Positions 10,942-19,745 of a DNA stretch of 64,000 nucleotides are shown here, piece after piece. Within the stretch, counting starts at the first letter, position 1. Every line of letters starts with the position of its first letter. Both the position numbers and the translations under genes were made by a program. The DNA comes from Rheinheimera soli. Lineage in GTDB: Bacteria; Pseudomonadota; Gammaproteobacteria; Enterobacterales; Alteromonadaceae. The notes under the pieces were generated by a model. It saw nothing but the letters and a program-made list of their open reading frames with translations, did not search any database and was not told where the DNA came from. The stretch covers positions 396,371 to 460,370 of the forward strand of contig NZ_JAJOYU010000001.1 in NCBI RefSeq assembly GCF_021290985.1, in the 5' to 3' direction.

Positions 10942-11658
10942 ATGCATTATCTGATGAAGGGCCTTAGTTTAATCAGGGTCAAAGGCTTAAAACGTTATGT
11001 GGTGGTGCCACTGTGCATCAACCTGGTGCTGTTTGCGCTGGCTTTCGGCTATTTATTCAGTCAGTTAGGTGGTTGGGTTGATCAGGTGGTGGCCACCTTG
11101 CCAGACTGGTTGGGCTTTGTTGGCTTTTTAGTCTGGCCTTTGGCGCTGTTTTCTATTGTGATGGGTTTAGCTTTAACTTTTACTATGGTAGCTAACTTTA
11201 TCGCTGCACCTTTTAATGCTTTGCTGGCAGAAAAAACAGAACTGCATTTAACAGGTCAGCCATTGCCCGATCAGGGCCTTGCCGCTTTTTTAAAAGATGT
11301 CCCCCGTATGCTGGGGCGTGAATGGCAGAAGTTTGTCTATTGCCTGCCCCGCGCTATTGGTTTTTTACTGCTGTTTTTTATCCTGCCGGGCATAGGTCAG
11401 TTGTTATGGTTTTTATTTTGCAGCTGGATGCTGGCGATTCAGTACTGTGACTATCCTTTTGATAACCATAAAGTACCTTTTACCACCATGAGAAAGGCGT
11501 TAAAACTGCAGTGGAAGCATAGCTATGCTTTTGGTATCAGTGTCTATGTGCTGAGCTTAGTGCCGCTGATTAACTTACTCATTATGCCGGTGGCGGTCTG
11601 TGGTGCAACGGCTATGTGGGTGGATAAGTTCAGAGAAGCCTTGCGTTTACCAGACTAA
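10942..11658 (+). CDS. cysZ: CysZ-type sulfate permease / EI24-domain membrane protein
   Basis: An inner-membrane protein of 238 residues that in E. coli supports sulfate uptake for cysteine synthesis. I take the ATG at 10942 because AAAGGAG lies 8 bp upstream and the protein then begins MHYLMKGLSLIRVKGL, the normal CysZ N-terminus; the longer open frame from 10843 lacks support. Several hydrophobic helices are present (VVVPLCINLVLFALAFGYLF, LVWPLALFSIVMGLAL, GFLLLFFILPGIGQLLWFLF). It is divergent from smc and next to zipA as in enterics, but no cysK follows. Confidence 0.9.
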   Translation: MHYLMKGLSLIRVKGLKRYVVVPLCINLVLFALAFGYLFSQLGGWVDQVVATLPDWLGFVGFLVWPLALFSIVMGLALTFTMVANFIAAPFNALLAEKTELHLTGQPLPDQGLAAFLKDVPRMLGREWQKFVYCLPRAIGFLLLFFILPGIGQLLWFLFCSWMLAIQYCDYPFDNHKVPFTTMRKALKLQWKHSYAFGISVYVLSLVPLINLLIMPVAVCGATAMWVDKFREALRLPD

Positions 11659-11706
11659 ACCCTACGTACTCTAATTACTTTGGGTTTAAGCAAAACCAGA
11701 TATGAC

Positions 11707-11730
11707 AAAGGGCCGAAAAGGCCCTTTTGT
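11707..11730. terminator. Bidirectional terminator between cysZ and the mscS-like gene
   Basis: Stem AAAGGGCC/GGCCCTTT with a GAAAA loop, followed by TTGTTT on the plus strand and preceded by an A-run that becomes a U-run on the minus strand. It lies between two convergent genes. Confidence 0.85.
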
Positions 11731-11742
11731 TTAATCCGTCAC

Positions 11743-12348
11743 TTAACGATGATCTGGGTGTCTACGCCGCCATCTGTTTACCATTTTGTTTTTATCCGCT
11801 CTGAACTGATGCTGCACTATCACAGGGCGAGAGACGATCAGGTTATTCGGATAAACAATCTGCTCGTTGTTTTTGGTCAGCAGCACTGTGCTGAACAAAT
11901 TGATTTCCACTACCTTGCCTTCGACATGGTTTGCGCCATCAATAATTTTGACTTCCGCACCGGGCGCAAAGTTACGCTGGCCCAGCATAATAAAAAAGGC
12001 GGTGATGTTGCTTAGCAATGACCAGGCGGCAAACAAAGCCACACCTATCACCGCAATCATTGAGGAGGCAAGAACCAGCAAACCCTTGATGTCGATCCCC
12101 CAGACCACACTCAGAATAACAACAAGCAGTAAAAACAGCAGAATATGAAACACCACCAGAGCACGGCGGTTCATTTCATCTTTTAATACGCTGGCAGCAA
12201 TAGTACGGTATAAAAACGGCGCTATTCTGCGACTTAAAACGATGTAAATCAGGATGATGACAGCACTGATCACCATCTGCACTATAGCCGGACTAAAGCT
12301 GGCCATTAACTGTCTTAACTGATGCAAAATCTGCATGGCTTCTTGCAC
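11743..12348 (-). CDS. MscS-family small mechanosensitive channel
   Basis: A small tension-gated channel of about 201 residues. Three hydrophobic helices (about 20-38, 62-85 and 90-110) precede the MscS beta domain (FAPGAEVKIIDGANHVEGKV, then LLTKNNEQIVYPNNLI), a hallmark of the family. The upper C-terminal cage is mostly missing, so this is a minimal version. The start is uncertain: no ATG has a good ribosome site. GAGGG lies 8 bp before the GTG at 12348, the TTG at 12363 is another option, and the first ATG is 12336. It is convergent with cysZ. Confidence 0.85.
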   Translation of the reverse strand: MQEAMQILHQLRQLMASFSPAIVQMVISAVIILIYIVLSRRIAPFLYRTIAASVLKDEMNRRALVVFHILLFLLLVVILSVVWGIDIKGLLVLASSMIAVIGVALFAAWSLLSNITAFFIMLGQRNFAPGAEVKIIDGANHVEGKVVEINLFSTVLLTKNNEQIVYPNNLIVSRPVIVQHQFRADKNKMVNRWRRRHPDHR

Positions 12349-12412
12349 AATCACCACCCTCAATCAAAAAACGTTATTTTTCTTTGTACAACTGAACTTA
12401 GACTGAAAATGT

Positions 12413-12910
12413 TTAATCCAGATCGTTAATAGCCCAAGTCACAATATGGTCTTCAAACTTTTCCATATCGACCTCGTCTTCTGAAATGGTTTTATTACGC
12501 ACAGACATTTGTTTTTTATGCATCAGACTTTTTTTGCCATTGTTCAGCAGCGGATGCCAGGACGGTAAACCACGACCTTCATGCAAACGGCGGTAGCTGC
12601 AGCTGTTTGGCATAAAAAAGATGTCTTTTAAATTGTCTTGTGTCAGCTTCACACAATCCGGCACCAGGACTGTACGTTGTTCATACACAGTACAAGCACA
12701 TTTGTGACTATCCAGATAACGACAAGCGATATTGGTAAAATGAATTTGCTCGTCTGGCTTGATGTAATCTGTTGGGCCTTCAGCCTCTTCGTCTTCATCA
12801 TCAATAAATTTGTTCAGACAACATTTGGCACAGCCGTCACAGACAGCTTCCCATTCTTCTATTGTCATTTGTTCCAGGCTTTTGGTTTCCCAGAATTTTG
12901 CTGTTAACAC
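12413..12910 (-). CDS. ycgN: YcgN-like UPF0260 cysteine-cluster protein
   Basis: A 165-residue protein of unknown function. The N-terminus carries the cluster CDGCAKCCLNKF, with further cysteines in NIACRYLDSHKCACTVYEQR, PDCVKL and NSCSYR. This is the pattern of YkgJ/YcgN proteins, thought to bind a metal. Compared with E. coli it has an acidic insert (DDEDEEAEGPTDYIKPDEQ). It follows the FAA-hydrolase gene with a 13-bp gap, matching the E. coli ycgM-ycgN pair near minCDE. Confidence 0.9.
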   Translation of the reverse strand: MLTAKFWETKSLEQMTIEEWEAVCDGCAKCCLNKFIDDEDEEAEGPTDYIKPDEQIHFTNIACRYLDSHKCACTVYEQRTVLVPDCVKLTQDNLKDIFFMPNSCSYRRLHEGRGLPSWHPLLNNGKKSLMHKKQMSVRNKTISEDEVDMEKFEDHIVTWAINDLD

Positions 12911-12923
12911 TTCAACCTCTCTG

Positions 12924-13586
12924 TCAGCGTACTGACGTCTTAATATGTAGCTTGTTAGCCAGAGTTAATTCTAACTGATCGCCGCTATAAAGTGGCCCTA
13001 CACCTGCTGGTGTGCCGGTGAGCACCAGATCGCCTGGTAACAAGGTAAAAAACTGCGACATCTCACTGATGATTTGAGTCACAGAACGGATCATCATTCG
13101 GGTATCGCCTTGCTGACGCAGTTCACCATTCACCGTCAGGCTAAACTCTAACTGTTGCACATCACCCAGTTCGTCCGCAGCAATAAAACCAGAGACAGGG
13201 CAAGCACCATCAAAACCTTTGGCAATTTCCCAGGGCCGTCCCAACTCTTTTAATTTCTTTTGCTGGTCCCGAAGCGTTAAATCCAGCGCCAGACCATAAC
13301 CCCACACCGCATCCAGCACTTGTTCCGGAGTCACTTTGGTTAAAGGTGCTTTAATCAGCACCGCCAGTTCAGTTTCATTATGCACTGCACCTAACTGGTC
13401 TGGGATCAGAAAAGGCTGATTGATATCAACAAGGGCCGTGTTGGGTTTGATAAAAAACAGTGCTTCTGCTGCTGTTTTGCTGTTCATCTCAGCAATATGG
13501 TCCTGATAATTCTGACCTATGCAAAGCACTTTGCCTGCAGGCAGGTGAATAGCCTGTCCATGAACATCGTTATGCTGATAACTCAT
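12924..13586 (-). CDS. ycgM: Fumarylacetoacetate hydrolase family protein (YcgM-like)
   Basis: A 220-residue protein with the FAH fold. Family members are hydrolases, isomerases or oxaloacetate decarboxylases acting on 2-oxo acids. Visible hallmarks are VLCIGQNYQDHIAEM near residue 20, FIKPNTAL, HNETELAVLI (metal-binding glutamates), KGFDGACPVSGF and VLTGTPAGVGPL at the C-terminus. Position next to ycgN and close to ycgL-minCDE supports orthology with E. coli ycgM. The substrate cannot be fixed from sequence alone. Confidence 0.88.
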   Translation of the reverse strand: MSYQHNDVHGQAIHLPAGKVLCIGQNYQDHIAEMNSKTAAEALFFIKPNTALVDINQPFLIPDQLGAVHNETELAVLIKAPLTKVTPEQVLDAVWGYGLALDLTLRDQQKKLKELGRPWEIAKGFDGACPVSGFIAADELGDVQQLEFSLTVNGELRQQGDTRMMIRSVTQIISEMSQFFTLLPGDLVLTGTPAGVGPLYSGDQLELTLANKLHIKTSVR

Positions 13587-13588
13587 GT

Positions 13589-14740
13589 TTAATCCTCAGC
13601 CACTATTAAATCAGCCAGATAACCTACGCTGGTGACAAAATAATAAGAGCGGTTCCAGTGCATCAGCGTCTGGTAGTTGCTGTACGCCAGATACACCCGG
13701 CCTTGTTCGTCATCCGGCATCACCAAAGCAGCTTTGATATCTCGCTTGGGCAGAGCTTTGCCTTCAGTGGTGCGAACGCCCAAGGTTTGCCATGCCGCTA
13801 AAGAACGTTCAGATTTAGCCCACCACTGCAGCCACTGAGTTCTGTCTTTGCTGCCTTTTGGGATCACGTAAGAGAAATCAAAGTTTTTTGGTACTTTTAC
13901 TTCCCTGCCCCAGGTTTGGCTATTGTCCCAACCCCGGGTTTTTAAATAATTAGCAATAGAGGCAAAAGCGTCAGAGCGGCTTTGCCAGATATTGATATGA
14001 CCATCGCCGTCACCATCCTGAGCGTAGGACATAAAAGCACTTGGCATAAACTGGCTTTGACCCATAGCACCGGCCCATGAGCCTTTCATGTCCGCTAATT
14101 TGACATGACCTTGCTGCAAAATATCCAGCGCCAGAAAAAACTCGGATTTAAAAAAAGTTTCACGGCGGCCGTCATACGCCATGGTAGCTAAAGCCGAAGG
14201 CACTGAATAGTTGCCCATAAACTTACCAAAGCTGCTTTCCAGGCCCCACAAGGCCACGATAAAACGGGGTTGTACCCCATATTTCTGACCTATAGCTTCC
14301 AGCTCTTTCTGATGTTCTTTGTAGTACTTACGCGCCAAATCTATACGCATTTTGCTGACACGTTTAGGCAAATAGGTATCTAACGTCTCGGTGAATTCAG
14401 GCTGTTTTTTATCAGCGACCACAGCAGACTGGTAATGCTTCAGGCTGGCAAACACTTCATCAACTAAAGCTTTGGAATAGCCCTTTTGTAAGGCTTCCTG
14501 TTTTAAAGACGCTACATAGTTTTCAAAACTGCCTCTAGTGACTGCGGCCTGAGCAGGCTCAGCTGTTGCTACCGCACTGGCGGCTTTGGCTTGGGGCTCT
14601 GCTGGTGCTTTAGTTTGTGCTGTGGCGGCAGCTTGTGTCTTTGCGACTTCAGCTGCAGTCTGAGCTTTACCAGAGACAGTAGCGGTACAAGCCAATAATA
14701 GGCTGCTGGCAACGATAACTGTGATTTGAGTGAACTTCAT
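13589..14740 (-). CDS. Lytic murein transglycosylase, MltB-like lipoprotein
   Basis: Cleaves peptidoglycan glycan strands to 1,6-anhydro products. The 383 residues begin with a lipoprotein signal (lipobox LLAC, Cys18), so it is probably anchored to the outer membrane. An Ala/Gln/Lys-rich linker (about 25-70) follows. The catalytic domain contains the active Glu in LWGLESSFGKFMGNY, then MGQSQFMPSAF and a calcium-loop-like DGDGDGHIN. It lies 2 bp before the FAA-hydrolase start and 3 bp after the ycgL stop, in one tight operon. It may belong to the SLT type 3 group that includes MltB. Confidence 0.9.
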   Translation of the reverse strand: MKFTQITVIVASSLLLACTATVSGKAQTAAEVAKTQAAATAQTKAPAEPQAKAASAVATAEPAQAAVTRGSFENYVASLKQEALQKGYSKALVDEVFASLKHYQSAVVADKKQPEFTETLDTYLPKRVSKMRIDLARKYYKEHQKELEAIGQKYGVQPRFIVALWGLESSFGKFMGNYSVPSALATMAYDGRRETFFKSEFFLALDILQQGHVKLADMKGSWAGAMGQSQFMPSAFMSYAQDGDGDGHINIWQSRSDAFASIANYLKTRGWDNSQTWGREVKVPKNFDFSYVIPKGSKDRTQWLQWWAKSERSLAAWQTLGVRTTEGKALPKRDIKAALVMPDDEQGRVYLAYSNYQTLMHWNRSYYFVTSVGYLADLIVAED

Positions 14741-14743
14741 GTA

Positions 14744-15022
14744 CTACTCCTTGTTTTGCTGGCTCTCTTTATGCGCTTTGAGTAAATCTTCAGGCGGCGG
14801 AGGTAACTGCAAATAAAAGCCCTGCTCTGTCAGCTGTTGTCTGACCTTGTCGATATCGGCATGGGCTAATTTGCTTTTGGTCGCCAGATTAATCAGCGTG
14901 ACCAGCATAGGTTTACCAAAGGTTTTAAGTAAGGCTTCAGGTACAGCGCTAAAATCGTCGCGGCGCAATACATACAAATAGGTTTGGTCCAGTTTAGGAC
15001 TTTTATAAACAACACATAACAT
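14744..15022 (-). CDS. ycgL: YcgL-domain protein
   Basis: A 92-residue protein of unknown function. The start is placed at the ATG at 15022 because the protein then reads MLCVVYKSPKLDQTYLYV, matching the E. coli YcgL N-terminus; the frame upstream of this is open but has no family similarity. The conserved core TEQGFYLQLPPPPEDLLK is intact. It is divergent from minC with about 140 bp between them, exactly the E. coli arrangement. Confidence 0.93.
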   Translation of the reverse strand: MLCVVYKSPKLDQTYLYVLRRDDFSAVPEALLKTFGKPMLVTLINLATKSKLAHADIDKVRQQLTEQGFYLQLPPPPEDLLKAHKESQQNKE

Positions 15023-15163
15023 AGGACAAAAACTACTCTTACTAACTTGCCTAACAGGGGCGCAAACTATAACATGAAGCACCAGCCTTGCGTACCAAGC
15101 GAATAAAGGCTGACACGAATTTTTGCCGTCATTAAACAAATAATAAAGTGCGCATTTTGAGCT

Positions 15164-15865
15164 ATGTCTGATCATTCCTTTGAATTAAAAGGCAGTTTGT
15201 TTCCACTGTCTGTGTTGTATTGTCAGGACCTGTCTGCTGCTGCCGTAAAAACTCAGCTGCAACAAAAACTGGCGCAAGCTCCTGCTTTTTTTTACCGCGC
15301 ACCTGTGGTGATTAATGTCGAGTCTGTTACTCAAGCTCCTGATTTTGCAGCCATTGCTGAAGTTTTTAAAGAACTTGAGCTGGTATTAGTGGGTGTATGT
15401 GGTGCTTCAGCTGAATTGAAAAAAGTGGCTCAGGCCGCAGGTTTAGCTGCACTTCAACTAAGTAAAAGCAAAACGCCGGCTAAAGAAACCAAAGAAATTG
15501 AAGCCAAAACTGAAGCAGCAGCTGTAGCTCCTGTGATGGAAACCAAAGTGGTGGAGCAAAATATTCGCTCTGGCCAGCAAATTTATGCCAAAGGTGCAGA
15601 TTTAGTGATCCGTGGTACTGTAGGTGCCGGCGCTGAAGTCATTGCTGATGGAAATATACATATTTACGGTACGCTGCGTGGCAAAGCCATAGCAGGAGCT
15701 GCCGGAGATAATCAAAAACGCGTGTTTTGTCACAAGCTGGAAGCTGAACTGATCTCCATAGCCGGAAGTTACTGGTTAAGTGACAGTCTGCAAGGCGAAT
15801 ATTGGGGTAAGTCGGCTTGCATTGGGTTGCAGGACGATAAGTTGGTTTTAGCAGATTTGCTTTAA
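15164..15865 (+). CDS. minC: Septum site-determining protein MinC
   Basis: Inhibits FtsZ ring formation away from midcell. The 233 residues comprise an N-terminal FtsZ-inhibiting domain, an Ala/Lys/Glu linker (about 105-130) and a C-terminal beta-helix that binds MinD and dimerises (IRSGQQIYAKGADLVIRGTVGAGAEVIADG region, containing the conserved HIYGTLRGKA). It is the first gene of minCDE, with 12 bp to minD. Confidence 0.95.
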   Translation: MSDHSFELKGSLFPLSVLYCQDLSAAAVKTQLQQKLAQAPAFFYRAPVVINVESVTQAPDFAAIAEVFKELELVLVGVCGASAELKKVAQAAGLAALQLSKSKTPAKETKEIEAKTEAAAVAPVMETKVVEQNIRSGQQIYAKGADLVIRGTVGAGAEVIADGNIHIYGTLRGKAIAGAAGDNQKRVFCHKLEAELISIAGSYWLSDSLQGEYWGKSACIGLQDDKLVLADLL

Positions 15866-15877
15866 GGATATTTTGCG

Positions 15878-16687
15878 ATGGCAAAAATCATTGTTGTTAC
15901 ATCAGGTAAAGGTGGCGTAGGCAAAACTACGTCAAGCGCGGCTATTGGTACAGGCATCGCCATGCGCGGTTTCAAAACCGTTATTATCGATTTCGATATA
16001 GGTTTAAGAAACCTGGACTTAATCATGGGTTGCGAGCGTCGTGTTGTATACGACTTCGTCAACGTGATTAATGGTGAAGCGAATTTAAAACAGGCGATGA
16101 TCAAAGATAAACGTATCGATACCCTGTTTATTCTGCCTGCTTCACAAACCCGTGATAAAGATGCGCTGAGTAAAGAAGGTGTAGAACGCATTCTGAACGA
16201 GCTGGCGCAGGAATTTGATTACATCATCTGTGACTCGCCTGCTGGTATTGAATCAGGCGCTATGATGGCGTTGTATTTTGCCGACGAAGCTGTGGTTGTG
16301 ACTAACCCTGAAGTATCTTCAGTGCGTGACTCAGACCGTATTTTAGGAATGCTCAGCAGCAAATCTCGCCGTGCAGAACAAGGTTTACCAGGTATTAAAG
16401 AACACTTGTTGTTAACCCGTTACAACCCAGAGCGTGTTATTAAAGGTGAAATGCTCAGTGTTGAAGACGTGGGTGAGATTCTGGCGATTAAACTGCTGGG
16501 TGTGATCCCTGAGTCTCAGGCGGTTTTAAACGCGTCCAACTCTGGTACTCCGGTGATTCTGGACGAAGACAGTGATGCTGGCCAGGCCTATTTAGATACG
16601 GTCGCCCGCTTGCTCGGCGAAGAAGTGCCTTTCCGTTTCCTGAACGTGGAGAAAAAAGGCTTGCTGAAACGTATATTTGGAGGCTAA
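15878..16687 (+). CDS. minD: Septum site-determining ATPase MinD
   Basis: A membrane-associated ATPase that recruits MinC and oscillates with MinE. Its 269 residues have the deviant Walker A motif GKGGVGKTT (residues 10-18), switch I/II motifs ([22 protein letters not shown]) and a C-terminal amphipathic membrane-targeting helix ([11 protein letters not shown]). Very well conserved. The minE start follows 4 bp after the stop. Confidence 0.97.
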   Translation: MAKIIVVTSGKGGVGKTTSSAAIGTGIAMRGFKTVIIDFDIGLRNLDLIMGCERRVVYDFVNVINGEANLKQAMIKDKRIDTLFILPASQTRDKDALSKEGVERILNELAQEFDYIICDSPAGIESGAMMALYFADEAVVVTNPEVSSVRDSDRILGMLSSKSRRAEQGLPGIKEHLLLTRYNPERVIKGEMLSVEDVGEILAIKLLGVIPESQAVLNASNSGTPVILDEDSDAGQAYLDTVARLLGEEVPFRFLNVEKKGLLKRIFGG

Positions 16688-16691
16688 GCGA

Positions 16692-16952
16692 ATGTCGTTA
16701 TTGGATTATTTCCGTTCAACGAAAAAAAATACCGCTTCAACTGCCAAAGAGCGGTTACAGATCATCGTTGCGCATGAACGCAACCGCCGCAACAGTCCGG
16801 ATTATTTACCACAACTGGAGCGAGATATTTTGGCGGTGATCCGCAAGTATGTGGATATAGCTGACGATCAGGTATCGGTATCGCTGGAGAAAAGCTCAGA
16901 TCAACTGTCTGTGCTGGAATTAAACGTTACCTTCCCTGACGATAAAAAGTAA
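16692..16952 (+). CDS. minE: Cell division topological specificity factor MinE
   Basis: Displaces MinC and stimulates MinD ATPase, setting up pole-to-pole oscillation. The start is the ATG at 16692, giving 86 residues and the normal N-terminus [14 protein letters not shown] at 16679-16683, inside the end of minD, is the ribosome site. The contact helix ([13 protein letters not shown]) and the dimerisation domain ([20 protein letters not shown]) are both present. Last gene of the operon, followed by a strong terminator. Confidence 0.96.
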   Translation: MSLLDYFRSTKKNTASTAKERLQIIVAHERNRRNSPDYLPQLERDILAVIRKYVDIADDQVSVSLEKSSDQLSVLELNVTFPDDKK

Positions 16953-16957
16953 CAAAT

Positions 16958-16992
16958 AAAAGAGGCAGAGTCTGTGACTCTGCCTCTTTTTT
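16958..16992 (+). terminator. Rho-independent terminator of minCDE
   Basis: A long stem, AAGAGGCAGAGTC pairing with GACTCTGCCTCTT, with a TGT loop and a run of six T. It begins 6 bp after the minE stop. It may also serve the convergent DUF4397 gene, whose stop is at 17000. Confidence 0.93.
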
Positions 16993-16999
16993 GCCACTC

Positions 17000-18367
17000 T
17001 TAGTTAGCAAAGTCATCCATCAGGATCAAACCCAGATCCGTTGTTAAGCCCTCACCATCGCGAGCTACTGCCGTATAAATACTATTGGCGTCTAATGTGA
17101 CTGCTACTGGGCCTATGGCTGCTGTCTTGCTGCCTGTAGGTGTCACAGTGACAAAATAATCCCCTGCTGGTACCTGAACATAGCCAGAATCCGCTTTGAA
17201 AGGCACGTTACTCAGCGCAGCTGTGGCCGCAGAAATGTCTGAGTTCGCCGTCAGATAAACATCCACTGGACCTGCCAGGCTTGAACCATGGATCACGCGG
17301 ATTTGCGCTGCTGTGGCAATGCGACGCGGATGGTCCATTACAACCAAAGGTTCAATGCTTTCTTCTGTCAAAGAGCCCACTGCGTGCACTGTGTAATAAG
17401 CACCGCTTTCTAATTCTAAATCGGCGTCAATCACCACTACAGAATTGTCAGCGTCAGCAGCAACTTTCACGTTGTAAGTATCAGGGGCCAGTTCGGCATA
17501 ACCGGTAAAGTCAGGGAAAGCCAGTGCATTAATAGCTTCGGCATCGTTCACTAAGATGTCCACAGCGGGTGCATCGGACACATCGTGCACTACGCGCACA
17601 GCAGAGACTGAACCTGTGTCTAACAACTCAAGGCTTGTATTGCCACCCTGAACTAAAGCTAATAAAGATACAGGTGAAGGTCCGGCAAAACGGCTGTCCA
17701 AAGCAGCAACAGTTAAGTCGCTTCCTGAAGCTAAAGCCACAGTGCCAGAATCAAACACCACTGTAGTTAAGTTACCTGCCGGGGTAATTCGAACTCTGTA
17801 ATCCCCGGCTGGCACAGTCACATCACCTGTTGCATCGCTGAACTCTAAGGTTGCAGCGACAGTGCCAGCAGATAACGTATCAGCAGGCGCTGTTAAATGC
17901 ACATCGACTGTGGGCGCAGACGCCGCAGCATGCACGACGCGCAGACGCACGTTGCCGCTACTCACTGCAGTTTGTGGGAAATTAACCACCAGAGGTTCAA
18001 TGCTGCCATCTGCAGCTTTCCCTGTGGCAAAAACAACATAGTCTGTGGCATCTGCCAAAGCCAAAGTAGTTGCAGGGATAACCCGGGCCAACTCGCCGCC
18101 TGGGAGTTTTGCATCAACTGCTAACGTAAAATCTCCTGGGCTTGCAACAAGAGGTTCAGCAACTGCGCCGAAGGCCAGATTTTGTATAACAACCCCGTTG
18201 GTGCGACTGACAGCGACATCAGGTGCGTCTGATACTGCATGCACCACTTTCACTGACAAGCTCACTGGTTTTTCCGGAGGTACAGGTAAATCATTGTCGG
18301 AACTATTACAACCGATCAATAAAAAGGCTGCACCCATTGCGAGCGACTTTATTTTCCATTGCATCAT
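17000..18367 (-). CDS. DUF4397-repeat lipoprotein
   Basis: A predicted lipoprotein of 455 residues (lipobox LIGC, Cys20, followed by NSSDND). The mature part is four beta-rich repeats, each opening with a V-R-V-V-H-x-x-x-x-A-P-x-V-D motif (VKVVHAVSDAPDVAV, LRVVHAAASAPTVDV, VRVVHDVSDAPAVDI, IRVIHGSSLAGPVDV) and containing P-x-x-Y-x-V-x-V. This is the DUF4397 signature. DUF4397 proteins are secreted or surface-anchored; the function is unknown. It has its own promoter region and is convergent with minE. Confidence 0.88.
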   Translation of the reverse strand: MMQWKIKSLAMGAAFLLIGCNSSDNDLPVPPEKPVSLSVKVVHAVSDAPDVAVSRTNGVVIQNLAFGAVAEPLVASPGDFTLAVDAKLPGGELARVIPATTLALADATDYVVFATGKAADGSIEPLVVNFPQTAVSSGNVRLRVVHAAASAPTVDVHLTAPADTLSAGTVAATLEFSDATGDVTVPAGDYRVRITPAGNLTTVVFDSGTVALASGSDLTVAALDSRFAGPSPVSLLALVQGGNTSLELLDTGSVSAVRVVHDVSDAPAVDILVNDAEAINALAFPDFTGYAELAPDTYNVKVAADADNSVVVIDADLELESGAYYTVHAVGSLTEESIEPLVVMDHPRRIATAAQIRVIHGSSLAGPVDVYLTANSDISAATAALSNVPFKADSGYVQVPAGDYFVTVTPTGSKTAAIGPVAVTLDANSIYTAVARDGEGLTTDLGLILMDDFAN

Positions 18368-18521
18368 TTTATAACCCTTTGATTGTTGATGTAGCTCAAG
18401 AGTTACGGGATTGTTTTTTTTTTAGATCAATGCAGATTTTTGAAAAAAAAAGCATGGTTTAGCCGAAAAAATCTACTAAACCATCCTGTGAAGAGGGCTG
18501 TATTACGTATGATCAGTGAAT

Positions 18522-19667
18522 TCAGATCAGTGACTGAATGTGCGCGGGAACAGGTAAGTGTTTTATTAAGATCTCACGACGCCAGCCACGCAAAAATTCC
18601 GGAACAGGCAGTTGAGCTCTGTCTTCGTCACTGACCCGCCAGCACCAGTTAAAGTACTCGGTACTCTGCCGCCGCACAGCGATAAATTCTGCCGGAATAT
18701 CGGACACTTTAGCCGCCGCTTTAATTGCATCTGTAATGCGCTGCAGCTCTTCTTTAAAACCAGCGAACACATCAGTGTGATAAAAAGGCTGTGGGCATTG
18801 TTCCAGCGGTAAAGCTTTGGCTTGTTCAATAAGAGCTAACACTGTTTTACCATGGCGGCGAACTTCACGACCTGGTAACTCAGGAATATTAAACATCGAC
18901 TCCAGACTGCCAGGGCGGCGTTTGGCAATATCCAGTAAATGATGATCTTTAAAAATAAAACCCAGAGCCATATCGTGCTGCTGTGCATAATCCTGTCGCC
19001 AGATCACTAACTCTCGCAAAATGGCCAGCTCACGTGGCGTCAGCAAATTGCTGTTTTTCAGATCCAGATGGCGAAATGACAAAGGCAAACCAAAAGAGCG
19101 TCGCACTATTAAATGTTCACCTTCAGCAAGCAGCAGCTCGTATTGCTCTTTTGCGACCAGTTCAGCTTTCAGCGCCTGATACACGTCCAGCAAATGCTCT
19201 ACATCTTTAGCAGCGTAGTCCAGCTGCAAAGCCGATAAAGGCCGGGCTATCCAATCGGTGCGGGATTCACTTTTATCCAGCTCCACAGCACAAACTCTTT
19301 GCACCAGCTTGGCATAGCCCTGACTACCACCCCAACCTGCCAGCTCGGCCGCCAGTTGAGTATCAATCAGAGGCAATATCGGCAATAAATTTTTAGTAGC
19401 TAAGGCTTCTAAATCTTCATTGCAGGAATGCACAACCTTACAAACCGACGGATTAGCAAACAGCTGTTGCAAGGAGCTCCAGTCATCAATAGCTAAAGGA
19501 TCAACTAACACCAGTTGTTTGCCATCAAACAGCTGAATTAAACCAAGCTTGGGGTATAAGGTGGTTTGGCGGACAAATTCAGTATCCACAGCTAACACCT
19601 CAGCACTGGCGGCTTGCGCACAAAAAGCAGCTAAAGCAGATGAAGTGGTAATAAGCTGATACGTCAT
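18522..19667 (-). CDS. rnd: Ribonuclease D
   Basis: A 3'-5' exoribonuclease involved in tRNA 3' maturation. Its 381 residues match the family length. The DEDD exonuclease motifs are visible: VDTEFVRQ near residue 27, SCNEDLEAL, and LQLDYAAKDVEHLLDVY. A C-terminal HRDC domain (NLLTPRELAILRELVIWRQD) follows. It lies downstream of fadD in the same orientation, as in E. coli, but a terminator separates them. Confidence 0.95.
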   Translation of the reverse strand: MTYQLITTSSALAAFCAQAASAEVLAVDTEFVRQTTLYPKLGLIQLFDGKQLVLVDPLAIDDWSSLQQLFANPSVCKVVHSCNEDLEALATKNLLPILPLIDTQLAAELAGWGGSQGYAKLVQRVCAVELDKSESRTDWIARPLSALQLDYAAKDVEHLLDVYQALKAELVAKEQYELLLAEGEHLIVRRSFGLPLSFRHLDLKNSNLLTPRELAILRELVIWRQDYAQQHDMALGFIFKDHHLLDIAKRRPGSLESMFNIPELPGREVRRHGKTVLALIEQAKALPLEQCPQPFYHTDVFAGFKEELQRITDAIKAAAKVSDIPAEFIAVRRQSTEYFNWCWRVSDEDRAQLPVPEFLRGWRREILIKHLPVPAHIQSLI

Positions 19668-19713
19668 TTGATATCCTTGATTTTCTTTATTTCTGTCTCT
19701 GACTTTTAAGCAT

Positions 19714-19741
19714 AAAAAAACCGGCCTGCGCCGGTTTTTTC
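19714..19741 (-). terminator. Terminator between fadD and rnd
   Basis: Stem AAAAAACCGGC/GCCGGTTTTTT with a CTGC loop, 5 bp beyond the fadD stop. U-runs are present on both strands. It should insulate rnd from fadD transcription. Confidence 0.92.
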
Positions 19742-19745
19742 TGGA

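Noticed and set aside
15023..15175. 51-residue N-terminal extension of ycgL overlapping the minC start
   Set aside because: YcgL proteins begin at the residue encoded at 15022; the extension lies in the divergent promoter region.
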